Source: Gemmatimonadaceae bacterium (GTDB lineage Bacteria > Gemmatimonadota > Gemmatimonadetes > Gemmatimonadales > Gemmatimonadaceae). Taken from it: a stretch of 34,215 nucleotides of DNA. The DNA is taken from NCBI GenBank assembly GCA_013361335.1, contig JABFYH010000048.1, positions 1-34,215 of the forward strand, written 5' to 3'. The position numbers and the translations under genes were made by a program. Shown here one piece after another: positions 28,741-34,215 of the stretch (its first letter is position 1; the number at the start of each line of letters is the position of its first letter). The notes beneath the pieces were generated by a model. The model was not told the origin of the DNA. It did no database searches and saw only the letters and a program-made list of their open reading frames with translations.

Positions 28741-31198
28741 CGGCAATCCCGCGGCGCCCCTCGATTCGGCGCCGCGCTTCGCGATGGGCTGGGTGGCGCT
28801 GGCCTACGCGCTCGCCACCCTCACGCTCGCGTATCCGGTGCTGTCGGGGCTGTTCCTCGTCAACCCGCACAGCGACCAGTACATCGCCGGATTCGCCTTC
28901 CGCGATTTCGCGGCGCAGTCGCTGCGCGCAGGGCAGGGGATCCCCCAGTGGAATCCCTACCTTTTTGGCGGGTTGCCGTACGTCGCGGCGATGCACGGCG
29001 ACATCTTCTATCCAACGGCCTGGCTGCGGCTCATCATGCCGACCGACCTGGCGATGTCGTGGGGCTTCATCATCCACACCTTCCTCGCCGGCCTCTTCAC
29101 CTACGGCTTCCTGCGCGCCTGGGGGCTGGGCTTCGCCGCGTCGCTCGTCGGGGGGATGGGATATCTGCTCTCGGGACCGATCGCGTCGTACGCGTCTCCG
29201 GGACACGACGGCAAGCTGTTCGTCTCCGCCCTGCTGCCGCTCGCGCTCTGGCTGCTGGTGCGCGGCATCCGCGACGACCGGCACTGGGCGTGGGGTGCAT
29301 TTGCTCTCACGATCGGGCTCGCCGTGCTCGCCCCGCACCCCCAGCTCCTGCAGTACCTGTTGCTCACCGCGGGATCGTTCGCGCTCTTCCTCGCGCTCGG
29401 AACCGACCGCGCCGGCGTGAAGCTCGATCGCCGCACCGGCGTCCGCCGCTTGGCCCTCGCCCTCGCGGCGGTCCTCGTCGGTATGGCGATGGGGGCCATC
29501 CAGTTTGCGCCCGTGCGCGAGTACGTGCCCTGGTCGACGCGTGTCGGCCGCGACTACGGCTACGCGACGAGCTACTCCTTCCCGATCGTCGAGCTCTTCA
29601 ACACGTATCTGCCGCAGTTCACCGGGATGTTCGATCGCTACTGGGGACCGAACGGGATTCATCTCCACAGCGAGTACATCGGCGGGCCAGTGCTGATGCT
29701 GGCGGGCGCCGCCTTCGGGGGCGATCGGCGGCGCGCCTTCCGCCGGTTCTGGCTCGGCGTCACGGCCGTCGCGTTCCTGTGGATGCTCGGCGGCGAGACG
29801 CCCTTCTTCCGACTCGTCTACGAGCTCATCCCCGGGACCAAGTTCTTCCGCGCGCCGAGCACGATCGTCTTCGTGTTCGCATTCGGGCTGTGCGTGCTGG
29901 CGGCGCTCGGGACGGAGCGGCTGCTCGCCCGGCAGATCGGCCGTCGCTACGCGCTGGGCTGGCTCATCGGCGGGCTCGTGATCGCGCTCGTCGCGAGCGG
30001 CGGCGTGCTGAGCTCCATCGCGGAGAACCTCGCCCGCCAGTCCGGGGAGACGCTGGCACTCAGCCGCGGGTTGGACTCCGGTACGGCCGCGCGGTACGGC
30101 GAGGCGTTCGTGCAACGCGCGAATGCGAACGCGGCGGACGTGGTGCTCGGTGCCTGGCGGAGCTTCCTGTTTTTGGCGCTGGCGGCGGGGGCGCTCCTGG
30201 CCTATCTGCGAGGCGCGCTGCCCGCGCGTCTCGCTGGCGCCGCGCTCGCGGCAATCATCGCCATCGACCTCTGGAGCGTGGAGCGGGAGTACTGGATGTT
30301 CTCCCCTCCCGCTCGGACACTGTACGCGAGCGATTCGGCCATCGAGCTGCTGAAGAAGGAGGCCCAGCCGGGTCGCGTGCTCGTCATGGCGGTGAGCGAC
30401 AGCGGGCTCGCGCAGCGCGATCCGTACTTCGGCACCGATACGCAAGGCAGCGGCACCGGGCTGATGGTGCACGGGATCCGGTCGCTCACAGGCTATCACG
30501 GGAACGAGCTGGGACGGTACGATCGCCTCATGGAGGCGCAGCTCCAGGGTGCCCGCTCGGCCGTCAGCACTCCGATGTTCTGGCGCCATGAGAACGCGCG
30601 GTACCTGTACACCAACCAGGCGCTGGGCGACAGCTCGCTCCAGCTCCTCATCGGTCCCGTGAAGAACGCGTCCGGGTCCACCGTCTACCTGTACCGGCTC
30701 CCGGGCGACAACCCGTACGCCTGGGTCACCCCCGTCGTCACCAAGGCACCGGACCAGGACGCCGAGGCGGCCGCGCTGGACCCGCGCTTCGACCCGCTCC
30801 GCATCGCGGTGCTGGACACCTCGGCCGCGATCAACACGCCCACGGTCACGGCGCTCCCCGAGCGGCTCCCGCTGACGACGAGCACGTCGGATCTCGGGCC
30901 GGGCAAGGCGACGATCGCCCTCAGCGGGCCGGCTCCCGCGGGGGCGGCGCTCGTGGTGTCGGAGAACTATTTCCCCGGCTGGCGGGCGAAGATCGACGGC
31001 CGCGACGCGGCCGTGTACCGGGCCGACTACAACCTGATTGGGGTGCCTCTATCGGCCGGCGCTCGCCGAGTCGAGCTCAGCTTCCAGGACGCTGCGGTGT
31101 CGACGGGGAAGGCCGTCACCCTCGTCGCCCTGGCCCTGTCCCTGGTCGCGCTCGCCCTGGGCCTCGCGAACGACCGCCGGAGGACGCGCCTTGCCTGA
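28727..31198 (+). CDS. YfhO-like multi-pass membrane protein (GT-C type)
   Basis: The protein has 823 residues. It contains about a dozen predicted membrane helices, with a first helix near 20-45 and a first extracytoplasmic loop with HSDQY and IPQWNPYLFGGLPYVAAMHGDIFYP, as in YfhO (PF09586). A C-terminal extracytoplasmic domain (about 545-795) ends in the family feature VVSENYFPGWRAKIDG and a final helix. The fold class is shared with GT-C glycosyltransferases that use polyprenyl-phosphate sugars; in Gram-positive bacteria YfhO is linked to teichoic acid glycosylation. The polyprenol-phosphate transferase directly downstream would supply such a donor. The substrate is unknown. The ATG overlaps the upstream stop. 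Confidence 0.85.
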   Translation: MSRPDGNPAAPLDSAPRFAMGWVALAYALATLTLAYPVLSGLFLVNPHSDQYIAGFAFRDFAAQSLRAGQGIPQWNPYLFGGLPYVAAMHGDIFYPTAWLRLIMPTDLAMSWGFIIHTFLAGLFTYGFLRAWGLGFAASLVGGMGYLLSGPIASYASPGHDGKLFVSALLPLALWLLVRGIRDDRHWAWGAFALTIGLAVLAPHPQLLQYLLLTAGSFALFLALGTDRAGVKLDRRTGVRRLALALAAVLVGMAMGAIQFAPVREYVPWSTRVGRDYGYATSYSFPIVELFNTYLPQFTGMFDRYWGPNGIHLHSEYIGGPVLMLAGAAFGGDRRRAFRRFWLGVTAVAFLWMLGGETPFFRLVYELIPGTKFFRAPSTIVFVFAFGLCVLAALGTERLLARQIGRRYALGWLIGGLVIALVASGGVLSSIAENLARQSGETLALSRGLDSGTAARYGEAFVQRANANAADVVLGAWRSFLFLALAAGALLAYLRGALPARLAGAALAAIIAIDLWSVEREYWMFSPPARTLYASDSAIELLKKEAQPGRVLVMAVSDSGLAQRDPYFGTDTQGSGTGLMVHGIRSLTGYHGNELGRYDRLMEAQLQGARSAVSTPMFWRHENARYLYTNQALGDSSLQLLIGPVKNASGSTVYLYRLPGDNPYAWVTPVVTKAPDQDAEAAALDPRFDPLRIAVLDTSAAINTPTVTALPERLPLTTSTSDLGPGKATIALSGPAPAGAALVVSENYFPGWRAKIDGRDAAVYRADYNLIGVPLSAGARRVELSFQDAAVSTGKAVTLVALALSLVALALGLANDRRRTRLA
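31179..31183 (+). promoter_or_regulatory. Shine-Dalgarno that sets a TTG start at 31191
   Basis: GGAGG at 31179-31183 is 7 bases from TTG at 31191, inside the end of the YfhO-like gene. It marks the start of the next glycosyltransferase. Confidence 0.7.
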
Positions 31199-31913
31199 GC
31201 GGGCCCTCGTCATCGTTCCGACGTACAACGAACGCGAGAACATCCGGCGACTGATCGACACGGTGCTCGTCCAGGATGCGCGGCTCGAGGTCCTCGTCGT
31301 CGACGATGGGTCGCCGGACGGCACCGGACAGCTCGTCGACGAGATCGTCGGGCTGAACGGGCGGGTGCATGTGCTTCACCGGGAGCGGAAGATGGGGCTG
31401 GGCACCGCCTACATCGCCGGTTTCCGCTGGGCGTTGGAGCGGCAGTACGACTACATTTTGGAGATGGACGCCGACTTCTCCCACGACCCGATCCACCTGC
31501 CGCAGTTCCTGCGGGCGGTGGAAGGGGCGGATCTCGTACTGGGGTCGCGGTATCAGCAGGGCCGGGTCACCGTGGTGAACTGGCCGATCGCGCGGCTGAT
31601 CCTGAGCTACTGCGCCAACATATATGCGAGGGGCGTAACTGGCCTCCCGGTGTGGGATGCGACCGGCGGCTTCAAGTGCTTTCGCAGGTCGGTGCTCGAG
31701 GCGATCGACCTCAGTCGCGTTCGCTCCAACGGCTACGCCTTCCAGATCGAGATGAGCTTCCGGGCCTGGAAACGCAACTTCCGCATCGCCGAGATCCCGA
31801 TCGTGTTCGTCGACCGGACGGAGGGGACGAGCAAGATGTCGAAGTCGATCGTTCGCGAGGCGGTCTGGATGGTCTGGCGCCTGCGATGGTGGTCGCTGCG
31901 GGGCACGATCTAG
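31191..31913 (+). CDS. Polyprenol monophosphomannose synthase-like glycosyltransferase (DPM1 type)
   Basis: The protein has 240 residues and is a single GT-A domain without membrane helices. It has IVPTYNERENI, VVDDGSPDGTG, MGLGTAYIAGFRWAL, the DxD motif EMDADFSHDP (near residues 89-98), LVLGSRYQQG and GGFKCFRR. These match dolichol/polyprenol-phosphate mannosyltransferases, which transfer a hexose from an NDP-sugar to polyprenyl phosphate at the inner membrane face. The sugar is not certain. The TTG start at 31191 overlaps the YfhO stop by 8 bases. The upstream frame is open but has no homology. Confidence 0.9.
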   Translation: MPERALVIVPTYNERENIRRLIDTVLVQDARLEVLVVDDGSPDGTGQLVDEIVGLNGRVHVLHRERKMGLGTAYIAGFRWALERQYDYILEMDADFSHDPIHLPQFLRAVEGADLVLGSRYQQGRVTVVNWPIARLILSYCANIYARGVTGLPVWDATGGFKCFRRSVLEAIDLSRVRSNGYAFQIEMSFRAWKRNFRIAEIPIVFVDRTEGTSKMSKSIVREAVWMVWRLRWWSLRGTI

Positions 31914-31953
31914 GCGCGTCACGTCGGCGCGCTTCACATCCTCCGAGGCGAAC

Positions 31954-32781
31954 TTGCTCCCCACCGGACGCACCTTCTACAAGATGAGCGGGTCGGGCAA
32001 CGACTTCGTCATGGTCGACGCCATGCGCGAGCCCCCCGGTCCGCTCGCGGAGTCCCGGGTCATCCAGGAGGTCTGTGCGCGGGCGACCGGGGTCGGGGCC
32101 GATGGGATCGTCTTCCTCGAGCCGGCGAGTCGAGGGAGCGGGGCGGCATACCGGATGACCTACCTCAACAGCGACGGCTCCCGTGCCGACCTGTGCGGAA
32201 ATGCATCGCTATGCTCGGCCCGCCTCGCGACGGAGCTCGGCGTAGCGAGCTCGGCCGAATTTCGCGTCGAGACGGACGCCGGAATCCTCGGCGCGCGGAT
32301 CCTGCCGACCGGGCCCGAGGTCGACCTGCGGCCCGTGACCGACGTTCGGCGCACCCTGCCATTTCGGCTCGTCCAGGGCGAGCAGTGGATGGGGTACGCG
32401 GTGGCCGGGGTGCCGCACCTCGTCGTCCGGGTCGACGACGTGGCGACGGTGCCGGTGGTCGAGCGCGGCCGGCCGCTGCGTCATGAAGCGTCGCTACCCG
32501 GCGGCGCCAACGTGAACTTCGTCTCCCGGGACGCGGCCGGCGGGTGGCGGATCCGGACCTATGAGCGCGGGGTCGAGGGCGAGACGCTGGCCTGTGGAAC
32601 GGGATCGGTCGCCACGGCGATCCTGCTGCGGGAAGCCGGCGAGGTCGAGGACCGAGTCGCCCTCGCGACGCGGTCGGGGCGGACGCTGACGGTCCGGCTC
32701 ACGAAGGCCGACGGTGGCTGGCAGCCCTCGCTGAGCGGCGAGGCTCGGCTGGTCTTCGAGGGCCGGTTCGGCGAGATCTGA
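31954..32781 (+). CDS. dapF: Diaminopimelate epimerase
   Basis: DapF interconverts LL- and meso-diaminopimelate for lysine and peptidoglycan. The protein has 275 residues, the usual length. The N-terminus has FYKMSGSGNDFVMVD. The two catalytic cysteines are Cys81 (RADLCGNASLC) and Cys214 (TLACGTGSVAT). The first motif differs from the common CGNGxRC by Ala and Leu at two places, with the Gly-Asn kept. The start is TTG at 31954 with GAGG at 31945-31948; a later ATG at 31984 would remove the conserved start. The gene is 40 bases after the glycosyltransferase. Confidence 0.94.
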   Translation: MLPTGRTFYKMSGSGNDFVMVDAMREPPGPLAESRVIQEVCARATGVGADGIVFLEPASRGSGAAYRMTYLNSDGSRADLCGNASLCSARLATELGVASSAEFRVETDAGILGARILPTGPEVDLRPVTDVRRTLPFRLVQGEQWMGYAVAGVPHLVVRVDDVATVPVVERGRPLRHEASLPGGANVNFVSRDAAGGWRIRTYERGVEGETLACGTGSVATAILLREAGEVEDRVALATRSGRTLTVRLTKADGGWQPSLSGEARLVFEGRFGEI

Positions 32782-32881
32782 GGGGCGTTCGGCCCGATCC
32801 GCCCGCCGATGGCGACAGCGATCGCGACAGTGGGCGTTGCCTGGCCTCGCCGCTTACAGCCCCGATCCCCATCGGAACGGC

Positions 32882-32906
32882 TCAGCTCACTGGCTGGGTG
32901 AGCTGA
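32882..32906. terminator. Hairpin after dapF, possible terminator
   Basis: TCAGCTCAC (32882-32890) and GTGAGCTGA (32898-32906) form a perfect 9-bp stem with a 7-base loop, 100 bases after the dapF stop. There is no T-run, so an intrinsic terminator is not certain; an mRNA 3'-end stem is equally possible. Confidence 0.35.
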
Positions 32907-32955
32907 CTTGGCTCAACCCGGTACGGGGTAAGGGGTTGATACGCCGTCACCGCAG

Positions 32956-32988
32956 GTGGAGAATCAAGTTCTCCACATTTCTCCACGT
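32956..32988. repeat. Three copies of TTCTCCACNT beside the dif-like site
   Basis: One inverted copy has its core at 32956-32963 and two tandem direct copies lie at 32969-32978 and 32979-32988, exactly 10 bases apart. The first two form an 8-bp perfect stem with a 5-base loop, followed by ATTT. The array ends 5 bases before the dif-like site. The layout resembles binding sites for a protein on one face of the helix, or a weak terminator for dapF. Confidence 0.6.
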
Positions 32989-32993
32989 TCGTA

Positions 32994-33021
32994 AGTTTAC
33001 ATAATACATCTTATACGTACC
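32994..33021 (-). other. dif: Candidate chromosomal dif site (XerC/XerD recombination site)
   Basis: Read on the minus strand, this 28-base AT-rich segment has an 11-6-11 layout: arm GGTACGTATAA (33021-33011), centre GATGTA, arm TTATGTAAACT (33004-32994). The first arm matches the E. coli XerC arm at 9 of 11 positions. The second matches the E. coli XerD arm at 9 of 11 and the B. subtilis right arm, as I recall it, at 11 of 11. It is non-coding, stands out from the GC-rich surroundings, lies where gene orientation switches, and xerD is in the same window. Confidence 0.82.
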
Positions 33022-33158
33022 GGTGAGCACGGACGCGGCTGCCAGCTGTTCGAATGATGGCGCATCTCGCGATGGCACGCTCCACCACGGACATGACCCC
33101 CGGAAATCCTCAGAGGCCGCTCGGCACATCCGCCATCGCCAGCACCGGAACGAACACG

Positions 33159-33181
33159 AAAAAGGCCGAACCGAACGACCC
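33159..33181 (-). terminator. Intrinsic terminator of the TPR gene
   Basis: On the minus strand GGTCG (33180-33176), a 7-base loop and CGGCC (33168-33164) form a short stem with one G-T pair, followed by five T (33163-33159). It is about 70 bases beyond the TPR stop codon. Confidence 0.55.
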
Positions 33182-33252
33182 ACCGTCAGGTCCGCTCAGT
33201 CCGGCCGACTTCGGCCTACTCCGTTTCCTCGTCCGCCCGCCGGCCCTGACCG

Positions 33253-33930
33253 TCAGCCCTTCGCCGGGCTTGCCACCAGCTCGCCCAACCGCACCCGAGC
33301 CTCCGCCGCCAGCGCCGGGCTCTCCTGGTTCGCCGCCAGACCCTCCCACACCCGCCGAGCCTCGGCGTGCTTCCCGGCCGCCATGTAGGCGTGACCGGCC
33401 TTCGCCAGCAGGAAAGCCTTCTCGTTCGGCATCGCCGTCAGCCCCGCTGCCCGCTCATACTCGGCTGCCGCATCGGCAGGCTTGTCGAGCTGGGAATACG
33501 CGTCCCCCAACAGCCCCCGCACGGCCGACGCGTTCGGCCCGGATGACAGCTTGTCGGCCAATCCCTTCAGGTAGGTCACCGCCCCCTGATTGTCTCCCTT
33601 CTCGAGCTTGAGCTGCGCCAGCAGCATCCCAGCCTCGGCGCCGGCCGGCGTCCCGGAGTACCGCTCCGCCACCTTGCCGAGATCCGACTCGGCGAGCTGG
33701 ACATTGGGGTTCCCCGGCTGCAGCGACTGCTTCGCCAACAACAGCTGCTTGTCGGCGTTCTGCAGCTTCCGCGTCTTCGCCGTCTGGTAGTACCAGGCGC
33801 CGGCGATCGCGACGAGCACCACGACCCCGGCCACCGTCACCAGCTTGGAGTTGACGTGAAACCAGTCCATGAAGCTCTCGGCTTTCGGCTGGCGCGCGGG
33901 GGCCACAGCCCCGGTATCAGGAGTCGTCAT
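33253..33930 (-). CDS. Membrane-anchored tetratricopeptide repeat protein (YfgM/TPR_21-like)
   Basis: The protein has 225 residues. A short cytoplasmic N-terminus with ESFMDWFHVNSK (19-29) precedes one transmembrane helix (about 30-48). A helical TPR region follows (about 55-218), with repeats such as AGMLLAQLKLEKGDNQGAVTYLKGL, VRGLLGDAYSQLDKPADAAAEYERA and AKAGHAYMAAGKHAEARRVWEGL. The layout is that of YfgM-type proteins, which associate with SecYEG and periplasmic chaperones in E. coli; the exact role here is unknown. The start is the ATG at 33930, because a longer frame would run into the tRNA. No Shine-Dalgarno sequence is visible, and a TAACTT 8 bases upstream suggests a possible leaderless start. 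Confidence 0.82.
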   Translation of the reverse strand: MTTPDTGAVAPARQPKAESFMDWFHVNSKLVTVAGVVVLVAIAGAWYYQTAKTRKLQNADKQLLLAKQSLQPGNPNVQLAESDLGKVAERYSGTPAGAEAGMLLAQLKLEKGDNQGAVTYLKGLADKLSSGPNASAVRGLLGDAYSQLDKPADAAAEYERAAGLTAMPNEKAFLLAKAGHAYMAAGKHAEARRVWEGLAANQESPALAAEARVRLGELVASPAKG

Positions 33931-33952
33931 AGGTTTACAAGTTATTGAATGA

Positions 33953-33966
33953 CCGGCGGGCGCCGG
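33953..33966 (-). terminator. Hairpin between tRNA-Arg and the TPR gene
   Basis: CCGGC (33953-33957) and GCCGG (33962-33966) form a 5-bp GC stem with a 4-base loop directly downstream of the tRNA on the minus strand. The following TCATT is a poor T-tract. It may mark the tRNA transcript end or a processing point. Confidence 0.3.
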
Positions 33967-33968
33967 CA

Positions 33969-34042
33969 TGCCCCTGGGGTGACTCGAACACCCGGCCAAC
34001 GGTTTAGGAAACCGCTGCTCTATCCACCTGAGCTACAGGGGC
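33969..34042 (-). tRNA. tRNA-Arg (anticodon CCT)
   Basis: The 74-base cloverleaf reads on the minus strand. The acceptor stem GCCCCTG/CAGGGGC is perfect, the D-arm has GCTC/GAGC, and the anticodon stem GCGGT/ACCGT encloses loop TTCCTAA with anticodon CCT, decoding AGG. The T-arm is GGGTG-TTCGAGT-CACCC and the discriminator is A. CCA is not encoded. The gene lies 38 bases upstream of the TPR gene on the same strand. Confidence 0.97.
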
Positions 34043-34057
34043 GAGGGGTCGCTCCCC

Positions 34058-34063
34058 AAGATA
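34058..34063 (-). promoter_or_regulatory. Candidate -10 element of tRNA-Arg
   Basis: TATCTT on the minus strand stands 15 bases before the tRNA 5' end, a normal place for a tRNA promoter. It is the same hexamer as in the kdsB candidate promoter. No convincing -35 is visible at 16-18 bases upstream. Confidence 0.35.
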
Positions 34064-34109
34064 GCCCTCTCGGCCGACGCGCGCGACTGTGGGCGAGCCA
34101 GATATCAGA

Positions 34110-34215
34110 CTCACCGTCTCGCCGTCTCACCGTCTCACCGTCTCACCGTCTCACCGTCTCACCGTCTCACCGTCTCACCGTCTCACCGTCTCACCGTCTC
34201 ACCGTCTCACCGTCT
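34110..34215. repeat. 8-bp tandem repeat (CTCACCGT)n, runs off the window
   Basis: At least 13 consecutive copies of the octamer CTCACCGT are present. Only the second copy carries a change (CTCGCCGT). The array starts about 70 bases upstream of tRNA-Arg and reaches the window edge, so its length is unknown. The period of 8 is not a multiple of 3, and no coding frame is evident. Confidence 0.95.

Larger units (their letters stand above)
32782..33252. other. 471-base intergenic region around the dif-like site
   Basis: This is the only long non-coding stretch in the window and lies between the plus-strand dapF and the minus-strand TPR gene. In order it holds a 9-bp stem hairpin (32882-32906), a promoter-like TTGATA/GAGAAT pair (32936-32964, weak), three copies of a 10-base motif (32954-32988), the dif-like site (32994-33021) and a minus-strand terminator (33159-33181). 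I see nothing clear in 33022-33158. Short open frames crossing the region have no recognisable protein features. Confidence 0.6.

Noticed and set aside
28730-30589. 619-codon minus-strand open frame opposite the YfhO-like gene
   Set aside because: It is composed of Arg, Glu, His and Ala runs without domains, while the plus strand encodes a well-formed membrane protein.
32947-33183. Small minus-strand open frame (78 codons) across the dif candidate
   Set aside because: Its composition is erratic and no domain is seen. It overlaps the AT-rich dif-like site and the terminator.
34110-34215. CRISPR array or tRNA-linked attachment site at the right edge
   Set aside because: The unit is 8 bases with no spacers, so it is a simple tandem repeat. 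No direct repeat of the tRNA 3' end is seen in the window.

Overview
The window is a GC-rich, almost fully coding bacterial chromosome segment. The organism is Gram-negative: it carries Kdo synthesis, an Lpt lipopolysaccharide export set and outer-membrane-type proteins. The gene order, GTG/TTG starts and an LPS block joined to rpoN fit the phylum Gemmatimonadota best. That assignment is inference from recall, because no marker gene such as 16S rRNA is present.

Layout. (1) 2-2068: a UPF0182 membrane protein, cut at the left edge. (2) 2142-5560: sucC-sucD, an EIIA-like/CBS regulatory protein and ndk. (3) 5682-13749: a large-subunit/lipid run of DUF177 (yceD), rpmF, plsX, fabH, fabD, fabG, acpP, fabF, then ispF, a DedA-family gene and xerD. 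(4) 13951-16007: trpG/pabA and an outer-membrane beta-barrel protein with a bactofilin-like N-terminus. (5) 16135-31913: fourteen genes without real gaps: kdsB, pyrG, kdsA, kdsC, kdsD, lptC, an lptA-like gene, lptB, rpoN, two glycosyltransferases, a UPF0104 flippase-like protein, a YfhO-like protein and a polyprenol-phosphate glycosyltransferase. dapF follows at 31954-32781. (6) 32782-33252: a non-coding region with an AT-rich core that matches the XerC/XerD recombination site dif. (7) Beyond it the strand switches: a TPR membrane protein and tRNA-Arg(CCT) lie on the minus strand. The window ends inside an 8-bp tandem repeat.

How the genes fit together. Region 3 makes acyl chains (FabD, FabH, FabG, FabF, ACP, PlsX). 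Region 5 makes Kdo (KdsD, KdsA, KdsC), activates it with CTP (PyrG, KdsB) and exports finished LPS (LptC, LptA-like, LptB). The downstream glycosyltransferases, flippase-like protein and YfhO-like protein look like a lipid-linked sugar pathway.

The most notable observation is the dif candidate at 32994-33021. Every protein gene to its left is on the plus strand, and the protein and tRNA genes to its right are on the minus strand. This is the expected look of a replication terminus. Three copies of a 10-bp motif sit directly beside it. Other points worth a second look are LptB with an extra N-terminal domain of about 150 residues, possible leaderless transcription of the DUF177-rpmF unit, the bactofilin-like/beta-barrel fusion, and simple-sequence repeats in two intergenic regions.
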